A stretch of DNA of 64,000 bases. Origin: Chitinophagaceae bacterium (GTDB lineage Bacteria > Bacteroidota > Bacteroidia > Chitinophagales > Chitinophagaceae). The position numbers and the translations under genes are program-made. Positions 6,729 to 14,759 of the stretch are shown here, one piece after another. The notes under the pieces are model-generated. The model made no database searches. It was given only the letters and a program-made list of their open reading frames with translations, and was not told the origin of the DNA. Numbering within the stretch: position 1 is the stretch's first letter; every line of letters starts with the position of its first letter. The stretch spans positions 44,569 through 108,568 of the forward strand of contig JAIEMP010000006.1 of assembly GCA_019752045.1 (NCBI GenBank), read 5' to 3'.

Positions 6729-9113
6729 ATGGAATCAATCACCAACGACAGCCTGCACTTGCAACAGCTTTCATTTGAACACTTTAAACAGGAAGTGTTA
6801 CAGGATTACCGTTATGCCTGCCTTAGCCGTGAAGCCAGTTTACTTGGGCGAAAGGAAGTGTTAACAGGTAAAGCTAAGTTTGGCATTTTTGGCGATGGAA
6901 AAGAAGTGCCACAGCTGGCAATGGCCAAGTTTTTTAAACCGGGTGATTTTTACAGCGGTTACTATCGTGACCAGACCTTTGCATTTACAACAGGTGCTGC
7001 TACAGTTAAAGAGTTTTTTGCACAGCTTTATGCCGACCCCGACACAAGCCATGATCCGCATAGCGCAGGCCGGCAAATGAATTCGCATTTTGCTACGGCG
7101 ATGGTGGATGAAAACGGAGAGATGCTGGATTTGGTCAACCGTAAAAATCTGGCATCAGGTATGGCGCCTACTGCTGCACAAATGCCCCGTTCTGTTGGGT
7201 TGGCACTTGCATCGAAATTATTCAGACATACCAGTGAACTGAAACAGTTTTCTTCATTATCAGACAATGGAAATGAAGTTTGCTTTGCCACAATTGGCGA
7301 CGCCTCTACAAGTGAAGGCCATTTTTGGGAAACAATGAATGCAGCGGCAGTGCAGCAAATTCCTTTAGCTGTTTTTGTATGGGATGATGGATATGGTATT
7401 TCTGTTCCAAAAAAATATCAAACAACTAAAGGTTCTGTTTCGGAAGCATTAAAAGGTTTCCAGAAAAAAGAAGGAACCAACGGTATTGAAATTTATAAAG
7501 TAAAAGCATGGGATTATGCCGGCATGTGCGAAGTGTTTGAAGCAGGCATTGAAAAAATCCGCACAACACATACACCGGCTTTGTTTCATGTAGAAGAAGT
7601 TACACAGCCACAGGGGCATTCCACTTCGGGTAGCCATGAGCGTTATAAAACTGCCGACCGGTTGCAATGGGAACGGGAGTGGGATTGTATTAAAAAAATG
7701 AAAGAGTGGATTCTTGAAAACTCTCTGGCCAATGAAGAAGAATTAGCGGCAGTTGAAACAGAAACAAAAGAATTTGTAAGAAACGAAAAGTATACAGCCT
7801 GGCAGGAATTTCAGCAACCCATCAAATCTCAGGTACAAAAGGTTGCGGAAATACTGCAGAAAATGAGTGCAGCTTCAGCAAACGCTTCTTCATTGCAAAA
7901 ATTAAAACAGCAACTCGAAGAAAACAGAGAACCCGGCAGAAAAGATGTAATGACAACTTTATACAAAGCTGTTTCTCTCACTTCAAATGTTAAAGAGAAC
8001 GATGCAAAAAAGTATTATGATGAGTTGATGAATGAAAGCAAGTCATTATTTAATTCGCATTTGTATCACGAAGGTGCAGCAAGTGCAATGCGTGTGAGTG
8101 AAATAAAAGCACAGATTCCTGCTGATGCTGCAGTGATGAATGGATATGAAATTCTGAACCGTTATTTTGATCAGCTGTTCAGCAGTAATCCAAAAGTGGT
8201 AGCATTTGGAGAAGATCTCGGATTTATTGGTGATGTTAATCAGGGCTTCGCCGGTTTGCAGTCAAAGCATGGCGATACAAGAATATTTGATACAGGCATA
8301 CGTGAATTAACCATTATGGGGCAGGGCGTTGGTTTAGCCATGCGTGGCTTACGTCCCATTGCAGAAATACAATATCTCGATTATCTCCTTTATGGTTTGC
8401 AGCCATTAAGTGATGATGTGGCCACATTACATTTTCGTACAGCAGGCAGACAAAGTGCACCGTTAATTGTTCGTTCAAGAGGTCATCGTTTAGAAGGTAT
8501 CTGGCACAGCGGATCGCCGTTGGGTATGATCATAAACAGTTTGCGTGGCATGTATGTTTGTGTACCACGTAATATGGTGCAGGCTGCAGGCATGTACAAT
8601 ACATTATTTCAAAGCAATGAACCTGCATTGGTCATTGAATGTTTAAACGGCTATCGTTTAAAAGAAAAAATGCCTTCGAATCTTTCTTCATTTACTGTGC
8701 CGATGGGTGTGCCCGAAGTGATCAGACAGGGAACCGATGTAACCATTGTTTCCTATGGTTCTACACTTCGTATTATTGACGAAGCAGCACAACAGCTGGA
8801 GCAAATGGGAACCAGTTGTGAAATTATTGATGTACAAACCTTGCTTCCTTTCGATATCAATCATACCATACTTGAATCATTAAAGAAAACAAACCGTATT
8901 GTATTTGTTGATGAAGATGTTCCCGGTGGTGCTGCTGCGTATATGTTTAACAAAGTAATGGAAGAGCAGGGCGGTTATAAATATTTAGATGTTGCTCCGA
9001 GAACAATTACAGGCAAAGCACATCGTCCTTCATACGGAAGTGATGGTGATTATTTCAGCAAACCAAACGTTGAAGAAATTACAACGGCGATTCTGGAGAT
9101 GATGAGTGAGTGA
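6729..9113 (+). CDS. Fused alpha-beta 2-oxoacid dehydrogenase E1 (thiamine diphosphate)
   Basis: A 794-residue protein carrying E1 alpha and beta in one chain, as is common in Bacteroidota. Residues 1 to about 350 are the alpha part, with the thiamine diphosphate/Mg motif starting at GDASTSEG (about 190-197) and closing at WDDGYGIS. A helical linker of about 100 residues follows. The beta part (about 450-794) shows FGEDLGFIGDVNQGF, FDTGIRELTIMGQGVGLA and the C-terminal DVQTLLPFD / VFVDEDVPGGAA domain. It oxidatively decarboxylates pyruvate or branched-chain 2-oxoacids and hands the acyl group to E2. E2 and E3 genes are not in the window. The chain is complete. A heptamer repeat array begins directly after the stop. 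Confidence 0.9.
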   Translation: MESITNDSLHLQQLSFEHFKQEVLQDYRYACLSREASLLGRKEVLTGKAKFGIFGDGKEVPQLAMAKFFKPGDFYSGYYRDQTFAFTTGAATVKEFFAQLYADPDTSHDPHSAGRQMNSHFATAMVDENGEMLDLVNRKNLASGMAPTAAQMPRSVGLALASKLFRHTSELKQFSSLSDNGNEVCFATIGDASTSEGHFWETMNAAAVQQIPLAVFVWDDGYGISVPKKYQTTKGSVSEALKGFQKKEGTNGIEIYKVKAWDYAGMCEVFEAGIEKIRTTHTPALFHVEEVTQPQGHSTSGSHERYKTADRLQWEREWDCIKKMKEWILENSLANEEELAAVETETKEFVRNEKYTAWQEFQQPIKSQVQKVAEILQKMSAASANASSLQKLKQQLEENREPGRKDVMTTLYKAVSLTSNVKENDAKKYYDELMNESKSLFNSHLYHEGAASAMRVSEIKAQIPADAAVMNGYEILNRYFDQLFSSNPKVVAFGEDLGFIGDVNQGFAGLQSKHGDTRIFDTGIRELTIMGQGVGLAMRGLRPIAEIQYLDYLLYGLQPLSDDVATLHFRTAGRQSAPLIVRSRGHRLEGIWHSGSPLGMIINSLRGMYVCVPRNMVQAAGMYNTLFQSNEPALVIECLNGYRLKEKMPSNLSSFTVPMGVPEVIRQGTDVTIVSYGSTLRIIDEAAQQLEQMGTSCEIIDVQTLLPFDINHTILESLKKTNRIVFVDEDVPGGAAAYMFNKVMEEQGGYKYLDVAPRTITGKAHRPSYGSDGDYFSKPNVEEITTAILEMMSE

Positions 9114-9114
9114 C

Positions 9115-9197
9115 GGGCAATGGGCAATGGGCAATGGGCAATGGGCAATGGGCAATGGGCAATGGGCAATGGGCAATGGGCAATGGGCAATGGGCAA
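9115..9197 (+). repeat. Heptanucleotide tandem array (GGGCAAT, 11 copies plus a partial)
   Basis: Eleven perfect consecutive copies of GGGCAAT run from 9115 to 9191 and are followed by GGGCAA. The array starts one base after the E1 stop codon and ends 39 bases before the four-helix-bundle gene. Perfect repetition implies recent expansion and likely length variation between isolates. The complementary words (ATTGCC-type) occur on the other side of the four-helix-bundle gene at 9625-9652. Confidence 0.95.
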
Positions 9198-9236
9198 GTA
9201 AAGTGCGGGTCGTAAGTTAAACTAAAATGCAATCAT

Positions 9237-9602
9237 ATGGCTGCTAAAACTGTGAGTGACACAAAAGTGTATCAACTTGCATTTCATCTTGCCATGCAAG
9301 TTTTTCATTTGAGTAAAACATTTCCAAAAGAAGAGACTTATTCCCTCACTGATCAAATCAGACGTTCATCAAGAAGTGTTTGTATTTGTCTGCGTGAAGC
9401 ATATAGAAAGAAAATTTATCCGGCACATTTCATTGCTAAAGTTTCAGACTCTGACATGGAAAACTCGGAAACAGAAGGTTGGCTAGAATTTGCTTTGGCT
9501 TGTGAGTATATTTCTCCCGAAAAGCATCAAGAGTTGTGTGATTTAAACAATCAGGTTGGTAAACTATTACATCACATGCTTAACAATCCGGATAAATATT
9601 AA
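9237..9602 (+). CDS. Four-helix-bundle protein of the 23S rRNA intervening-sequence (IVP/S23) family
   Basis: 121 residues, all helical. The segments TYSLTDQIRRSSRSVCICL, EAYRKKIYPAHFIAKVSDSD and ETEGWLEFALACEYIS are the conserved parts of this family, first noted inside rRNA intervening sequences and related in fold to Avd of diversity-generating retroelements. The molecular role is unknown. There is no rRNA or reverse transcriptase nearby. In some relatives the position of I in CICLRE is part of ANIAE, so this copy is slightly divergent. The gene is bracketed by a GGGCAAT array on the left and ATTGCC-like words on the right, which suggests it moves or spreads with them (inference). Confidence 0.88.
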   Translation: MAAKTVSDTKVYQLAFHLAMQVFHLSKTFPKEETYSLTDQIRRSSRSVCICLREAYRKKIYPAHFIAKVSDSDMENSETEGWLEFALACEYISPEKHQELCDLNNQVGKLLHHMLNNPDKY

Positions 9603-9624
9603 CAATACTGTTGTTGTCTTTTTT

Positions 9625-9652
9625 TGCTTATTGCCAATTGACTATTGCCTAT
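9625..9652 (+). repeat. Degenerate ATTGCC word repeats, right flank of the four-helix-bundle gene
   Basis: TTATTGCC, AATTGACTATTGCC and similar words occur in a row. They are the reverse complement in type of the GGGCAAT array on the other side of the gene, giving an inverted arrangement around it. Confidence 0.5.
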
Positions 9653-9673
9653 TTTTATCATTCAGTCATAAAC

Positions 9674-10276
9674 ATGTCCTTCCTTTCCATCATTGATATT
9701 CTTGGAACATTTGCCTTTGCTGTATCAGGGGCTTTTTCTGCAATGGAAAAAAAGCTTGATCCGTTTGGTGTAATTATACTCTCATTTGTTACAGCAATTG
9801 GTGGCGGAACCTTGCGTGATGTGTTAATAGGAGATACGCCTGTAGGTTGGTTACGAAACGGAACCACAACCATCGTTATTATTGCTGCGGCAGTTGGCAC
9901 CATGTTTTTTGGCAACTATCTGAAACGATTTACCAGCACCTTATTTTTATTTGATGCATTTGGGTTGGGTTTGTTTACACTCATTGGTGTAGAGAAAGGA
10001 TTGGAATTGCAGTTCAGCCCGGGTATTTGTATTGCATTGGGTACCATCACCGGATCGTTTGGCGGTGTAATACGTGATGTGTTACTGAACAATGTACCAC
10101 TCGTATTTCGAAAAGAAATTTATGCCTCCGTTTCTATTCTGGGTGGATTACTTTATTTATTGCTGTTAAAAATTGATATGCTCAGCAATTTGGCCACCAT
10201 CCTTTCAATTCTGTTTATTGTAGTAGTCCGGATCGTTGTGGTACGCTATAAATTAGCATTGCCACGCCTTTATTAA
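9674..10276 (+). CDS. TRIC/UPF0126 family membrane channel-like protein
   Basis: 200 residues with seven predicted membrane segments arranged as two similar halves (GTFAFAVSGAFSAMEKKLD and FDAFGLGLFTLIGVEKGLE). Each half ends with a glycine-rich GGGTLRDVLIG or GGVIRDVLL motif, the signature of UPF0126 proteins, whose bacterial members form trimeric cation channels. Length fits the family. The start at 9674 is taken because the upstream in-frame codons translate the repeat region. The gene is separated from the four-helix-bundle gene only by the degenerate repeat. The physiological ion is unknown. Confidence 0.85.
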   Translation: MSFLSIIDILGTFAFAVSGAFSAMEKKLDPFGVIILSFVTAIGGGTLRDVLIGDTPVGWLRNGTTTIVIIAAAVGTMFFGNYLKRFTSTLFLFDAFGLGLFTLIGVEKGLELQFSPGICIALGTITGSFGGVIRDVLLNNVPLVFRKEIYASVSILGGLLYLLLLKIDMLSNLATILSILFIVVVRIVVVRYKLALPRLY

Positions 10277-10359
10277 GGATTCATTCACATCTAAGCGACA
10301 GAATCGCCCATTGATGTAGGCGATACTTTCCTAATTTGCATGCTTCTAAATAAATCATT

Positions 10360-11184
10360 ATGAAATTGAATTTATACCAGGTTGATGCATTTGCTTCCAC
10401 TTTATTCAAAGGTAACCCGGCAGCAGTTGTACCATTGGAAAAATGGATTGATGATGCATTGATGCAGCAACTGGCAATGGAAAATAATCTGGCTGAGACC
10501 GTTTTCTTTGTTCCTGTGCGTGGGAACTCCTCCCCAACCGGGGGAGGCCGGGAGGGGGCCGCTGATTATGATATCCGCTGGTTTACCCCGGAGTTTGAAA
10601 TTAATTTATGCGGTCATGCTACACTAGCCAGTGCATTTGTGTTATACACGCAGCTGGGTTATAGTAAACCATCTGTTACCTTCAGTTCAAAAAGCGGTTT
10701 GTTGAAAGTTGAAAAGAAAGGCGATCTGTATGAAATGGATTTCCCTTCCTGGAAACCTGAACGGGTGAATGATTATCCCGAAGATATTGCTGAAATACTC
10801 GGCGTAAAAGAAATACTCGGTGTATATAAATACCGTGATTTATTAATTGAAGTGGCAACGGAAGAAGAAGTGATCAATGCCAAACCGGATTTTACTGCTA
10901 TGAAAAAGACCGGCGACATGATCATACTTACAGCAAAAGGAAACACGGTTGATTTTGTCTCCCGTTTTTTTGCACCTACTGCCGGTGTGGATGAAGATCC
11001 GGTAACAGGCTCTGCACATTCACAGCTAATTCCATTCTGGAGTGAAAAGCTGGACAAGAAAAAAATGATTGCAAAACAATTAAGCAAACGTGGTGGTGAT
11101 GTGCTGTGCGAACAGAAAAGTGCAGAACGTGTAATGATGGGTGGAGAATGTGTGTTTTATATGAAAGGGGAGTTTGAAATTTAG
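10360..11184 (+). CDS. PhzF-family isomerase with in-frame palindromic insert
   Basis: 274 residues in two alternating halves of the diaminopimelate-epimerase-like fold. Family marks are the N terminus QVDAFASTLFKGNPAAVV, the catalytic glutamate E46 in NNLAETVFF, LCGHATLASAF at about 83-93, and GVDEDPVTGSAHSQL. The reaction in non-phenazine bacteria is unknown. Residues about 54-68 (RGNSSPTGGGREGAA) are encoded by a GC-rich palindromic element at 10523-10559 that interrupts the surface loop between two strands without breaking the frame. The rest of the sequence aligns with the family as if the insert were absent, so the enzyme is probably still active. Confidence 0.88.
   Translation: MKLNLYQVDAFASTLFKGNPAAVVPLEKWIDDALMQQLAMENNLAETVFFVPVRGNSSPTGGGREGAADYDIRWFTPEFEINLCGHATLASAFVLYTQLGYSKPSVTFSSKSGLLKVEKKGDLYEMDFPSWKPERVNDYPEDIAEILGVKEILGVYKYRDLLIEVATEEEVINAKPDFTAMKKTGDMIILTAKGNTVDFVSRFFAPTAGVDEDPVTGSAHSQLIPFWSEKLDKKKMIAKQLSKRGGDVLCEQKSAERVMMGGECVFYMKGEFEI
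10523..10559 (+). repeat. GC-rich palindromic element inside the PhzF gene
   Basis: CCTCCCC (10529-10535) pairs with GGGGAGG (10541-10547) and is followed by CCGGGAGGGGG. It resembles the elements at 21045-21122 and 41284-41310: pyrimidine-rich arm, short loop, purine-rich arm, second G-rich block. Confidence 0.65.
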
Positions 11185-11246
11185 TACGTGATGAATGATG
11201 AGTGTTGTAATGGTCCGTGGTCTATCGTCTGTCGTCGGCATTCCAT

Positions 11247-11669
11247 TCAATCCAAAAACCTTGCCCGCTGTTCAGCGGTTGGTAACATACAGCTCTCTGT
11301 TTTTCCAAACCATTTGTAGCGGTTGGTTGCAATAAAGTTGTACACCGCATCACGTATAAAAGCGGGAACAAGAATAAATACATAAAATAACTTCCAGCCA
11401 CCACCCAAGTGTTTCAGCATGCGCAATGCACCGCTGCTTTTGCTGTAAAGTTTTCCATCTTCCAGCAGAATAAACGAATTGAAATCGGATGGATGCAAGC
11501 CAAACTGTTTCAACACCTGCTGACCGTAAGCTCCCTGTAATGAACCAAACCGGAACAGATGTTTCCGGTCTCTTTTGATGATAAATTGAACACTGCTGTT
11601 ACAAAGATTACAAACACCATCAAATAACACAATCAGGCCATGTTTTTTTTCCTCTCCGTTTAATTCCAT
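11247..11669 (-). CDS. DCC-family thiol-disulfide oxidoreductase-like protein (DUF393)
   Basis: 140 residues. The N-terminal strand IVLFDGVCNLCNSSVQFI contains the D-G-V-C-x-x-C signature that names the family, followed by RFGSLQGAYGQQVL and a C-terminal amphipathic region with FYVFILVPAFIRDAVYNFIA and YKWFGK, as in other DUF393 proteins. The fold is thioredoxin-like and the two cysteines could carry out dithiol exchange; the physiological role is not established. The start at 11669 (MELNGEEKK) is chosen over an in-frame codon 19 residues upstream that would overlap the divergent kinase gene. Only 32 bases separate the two start codons. Confidence 0.85.
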   Translation of the reverse strand: MELNGEEKKHGLIVLFDGVCNLCNSSVQFIIKRDRKHLFRFGSLQGAYGQQVLKQFGLHPSDFNSFILLEDGKLYSKSSGALRMLKHLGGGWKLFYVFILVPAFIRDAVYNFIATNRYKWFGKTESCMLPTAEQRARFLD

Positions 11670-11701
11670 TTTCAGATTAAAGTTTGTATTTTTTATCACG
11701 A

Positions 11702-13921
11702 ATGAAACTACAAACAACATATACAAAGTTATTTCTTTCGGCAGTCACTTTGTTTTTTTGTGAAAATCAAGCTGTATCTCAGCCGGGCTATACAAAACAG
11801 GATTCAACACAAATTTTCTCCTATCTCTCTAATGCGGATGAACTGATAGATCAATCGAAATACGATTCTGCTCTGGCATACACACACAAGGCACTTGCAG
11901 AAAGCGAAGAAAGAAAATTTTTACGTGGGCAGGCTTATGCCAATCTGAAACTGGCGGATATTTTATACAGAAAAGCTGAGTATACTTTGTTGGGCAGGTA
12001 TGATTCAGTTGCATTACGTGCAGCACAACAGTTAAAGGATACTTTTTTAATAGCACTTTCCTGTTTTCAGTTAGGTCAGTATTTTATTGAGGTGAAAAAA
12101 TATCCCGAGGCCGAACAGTTGTTTCAAAAATCCCTGGCCATCAGGTTCGAAAAAGAGCAGAGTGCCTACACCGCTTTTGTGTATAATGATTTGGGTAATC
12201 TGTCAGGATTGCTGGGATTATATGATCAACAGGTGGACTGGTTGTTAAAAGCTGTTCGTCTGCACCAAAAAAATAAGGATGATCTCGGTCTTGCACAATC
12301 ACTCAGTAATTTATCTGCATTGTATTATGAACTGGAGCAGTTTCAGGAAGCGATTAATTACGGAAAGCAATCTTTATCCATAAGAGAAAAGGCAAATAAT
12401 TATTCAGGCATGGCACTTTCCTGTAATAATATTTCTCAAACCTATCTGCGGATTGATTCTGTTGCACAGGCCATTCACTACCAGCAATTAGGTTTAAAAT
12501 ATGCAGAACTTAGTGGGGTGCCTTCACGTGTTGCTCAGAGTTATATCAGCATGTCTTTATTAATGAGTCGGCAGCGCAAATATGCCGAAGCGTTTGAGTA
12601 TGAAAAAAAAGCAATCGGTATTTTAGAATCGCTGGATCAGAACATGCTGGCTAACCGATACATCGCTGCGGCTTTTTACAGCAATATTCTCAAAGACTCT
12701 GCAGGTGCTGTGGCATATTTCAATAAATCGGAGACACTTGCAAAAACATTGGGAAGTAAACCGGTGCTTCGCAATGTGTACCTGTACCTTTCTAACTTTT
12801 ATAAAGGCCGGCAGAATTTTTCAGCTGCTTATGATTATTACACTAAGTATATTTTATATCGTGACAGTTTAATTAATTCCGAAACCAATACCAGAATTGC
12901 ATCCTTACAAACCCAGTTTGAAACCGAGAAAAAAGATTTTGAGATAATCCGTTTACATACCCTGCAGCGGATTAAAGAACTTGAAATTGAAAAACAAAAA
13001 GCCATTATTGCAGGTAATACTGCAGAAGCGCTGCAAAAACAAAACGAAATTGATCTGTTGTCTAAGTCGAAAGAGTTGCAGGAGCAACAGTTGCAGCTCC
13101 AAAGCGATGAACTGGAAAAACAAAGTCTGTTATCAAAAAATAACGAGCAACGGCTGCAGCTTGCAGAAAAAGAAAAACTGCTTCAGCAAAAACAAATCAG
13201 TAACCAAACACTTCTCAGAAATTTGATGCTGGGTGGGTTTGCACTCTTACTGCTGCTCGGTTATCTTTCTTTTAACCGCTATCAACTTAAAAAGAAACTG
13301 GAGCAGCAAAGCTCCCTGCTGGCTATGCGTAATAACATCAGCGAAAATCTGCATGATGATATTGGTGCATCGCTGAGTAATATTAATATTTTAACGGAGC
13401 TGGCCAGGCGTAATTTAAATAACGCATCAAAATCAACAGAATACCTAGACAAGGCAGGAGAAGACATTCAACGCATCAGTGAAAGCTTAAGTGATATTGT
13501 GTGGAACATTAATCCCAAATATGATGAACTGGAGAAATTATTCATCCGCATGAAACGCTATGCGGCTGATATGATGGATGGGAAAAACATCAGCTATGAA
13601 ATGAATTTTGATGAGGCTGCTGAAAATCTTTCTTTTTCCATGGAGAAGCGGCGGAATTTTTATCTCATCTTTAAAGAAGCTGTGAATAATCTGGTGAAGT
13701 ATTCAAAAGCCAGCAGCGCCGAAATCAGTGTTCAAACAAATCAGCATGTACTTAAATTACTGATACAGGATAATGGAACGGGTTTTCAACACTCACAGGT
13801 TACAATGGGCAACGGGCTAAGTAATATGAAAAAGCGGGCAGATGATCTGGGAGCTTCACTGCAAATACAATCCGCTCCCGGCAAAGGAACTGTCGTTTCA
13901 TTAACCATGTCTATTACCTGA
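11702..13921 (+). CDS. TPR-containing sensor histidine kinase (LytS/NarX-like transmitter)
   Basis: 739 residues. A signal peptide is followed by a periplasmic array of about seven tetratricopeptide repeats (roughly residues 35-390), a long Gln/Glu/Lys-rich coiled coil (about 400-500), one membrane helix (LMLGGFALLLLLGYLSF) and a cytoplasmic kinase. The phosphoacceptor is H551 in LHDDIGASLSNINIL (HisKA_3 type). The ATPase part has N-box FKEAVNNLVKYS and G-boxes DNGTGF, GNGLSNMKKRA and GKGTVV. The stimulus is unknown; the TPR array suggests a peptide or protein ligand. The response regulator follows 44 bases downstream and is the expected partner. Confidence 0.9.
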   Translation: MKLQTTYTKLFLSAVTLFFCENQAVSQPGYTKQDSTQIFSYLSNADELIDQSKYDSALAYTHKALAESEERKFLRGQAYANLKLADILYRKAEYTLLGRYDSVALRAAQQLKDTFLIALSCFQLGQYFIEVKKYPEAEQLFQKSLAIRFEKEQSAYTAFVYNDLGNLSGLLGLYDQQVDWLLKAVRLHQKNKDDLGLAQSLSNLSALYYELEQFQEAINYGKQSLSIREKANNYSGMALSCNNISQTYLRIDSVAQAIHYQQLGLKYAELSGVPSRVAQSYISMSLLMSRQRKYAEAFEYEKKAIGILESLDQNMLANRYIAAAFYSNILKDSAGAVAYFNKSETLAKTLGSKPVLRNVYLYLSNFYKGRQNFSAAYDYYTKYILYRDSLINSETNTRIASLQTQFETEKKDFEIIRLHTLQRIKELEIEKQKAIIAGNTAEALQKQNEIDLLSKSKELQEQQLQLQSDELEKQSLLSKNNEQRLQLAEKEKLLQQKQISNQTLLRNLMLGGFALLLLLGYLSFNRYQLKKKLEQQSSLLAMRNNISENLHDDIGASLSNINILTELARRNLNNASKSTEYLDKAGEDIQRISESLSDIVWNINPKYDELEKLFIRMKRYAADMMDGKNISYEMNFDEAAENLSFSMEKRRNFYLIFKEAVNNLVKYSKASSAEISVQTNQHVLKLLIQDNGTGFQHSQVTMGNGLSNMKKRADDLGASLQIQSAPGKGTVVSLTMSIT

Positions 13922-13965
13922 TTGTGTAATAGGTTTCTGAACTATCACCGTTTAATTTAGCAGAA

Positions 13966-14607
13966 ATGTCTACTGCATTGATTTTATATGAAGACAATAC
14001 AAGGTTAAGACAGTCCATGGAATTGCTGTTAAACGAAGCATCGGGTTATACGGTTACAGGTTCATATCCAAATTGTGATCGGGTGGTTGAAGATATTGAA
14101 GCCTGCAAACCTGAGTTGGTTATCATGGATATTGATATGCCCGGCATTGGTGGTATTGAAGGAGTAAAACGCATCAAAGAACATTATCCGGAAATTAAAG
14201 TTGTAATGCACACTGTGTTTGATGATGATAACCGGATATTTGACAGTATCTGTGCCGGTGCAGATGGATATATGTTGAAAAATACAGCTCCGCTGAAACT
14301 GATACAGTCGTTACAGGAACTGATGGAAGGAGGGGTAGCCATGAGTCCCTTTGTTGCACAGAAAGTATTTCAGTTTTTCAGAACCAACAATAAGGCAAAA
14401 GAAGAATTTCATCTCACTGTTAGAGAAAAAGAAATCCTGGAATTACTGGTAAAAGGGAATTCCTATAAAATGATTGCCGATAAAACAACGATCTCCATAG
14501 ATACAGTTAAGAAACATCTGCAAAACATCTACCACAAGCTCCACGTAAACTGCGGTACAGAAGCAGTAGCCAAAGCATTACGCCACAAGATTATTCAGCT
14601 TGATTGA
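13966..14607 (+). CDS. NarL/FixJ-type response regulator
   Basis: 213 residues. The receiver domain (1-125) has the acidic pair E9/D10, the phosphorylatable D55 in LVIMDIDMPG, a threonine in VMHTVFDDD and the lysine of GYMLKNT. The LuxR-type helix-turn-helix lies at about 145-205 (LTVREKEILELLVKGNSYKM, then TVKKHLQNIYHKL). It should bind DNA as a dimer after phosphorylation by the kinase encoded just upstream. The target genes are unknown; the secreted operon beginning 152 bases downstream is a candidate by position only. Confidence 0.92.
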   Translation: MSTALILYEDNTRLRQSMELLLNEASGYTVTGSYPNCDRVVEDIEACKPELVIMDIDMPGIGGIEGVKRIKEHYPEIKVVMHTVFDDDNRIFDSICAGADGYMLKNTAPLKLIQSLQELMEGGVAMSPFVAQKVFQFFRTNNKAKEEFHLTVREKEILELLVKGNSYKMIADKTTISIDTVKKHLQNIYHKLHVNCGTEAVAKALRHKIIQLD

Positions 14608-14759
14608 GTTTTGCACATCAGCATCAATCATACTACCCCATCAGGTAATTGACAACCCTGTTCCATTTTCAGACATTTACATCAGTAAATAATTTTCCTG
14701 TTAACAATCATTTTTTATCACAAAAACATTCTTCATTTTAATTCTTTAAATATTTTTTT

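Noticed and set aside
9115..9197. CRISPR array
   Set aside because: The repeat unit is 7 bases with no spacers and no cas genes are present.
9050..9232. Minus-strand frame with repeating IAHCPLP residues
   Set aside because: This is only the GGGCAAT array read on the other strand plus the end of the E1 gene.
9237..9602. Diversity-generating retroelement accessory gene (avd)
   Set aside because: The four-helix-bundle fold is shared, but there is no reverse transcriptase or template/variable repeat pair nearby, so the IVP/S23 label is safer.
10300..10330. Hairpin ATCGCC/GGCGAT after the TRIC gene as a terminator
   Set aside because: The stem is 6 bp with a 10-base loop and no real T run follows.
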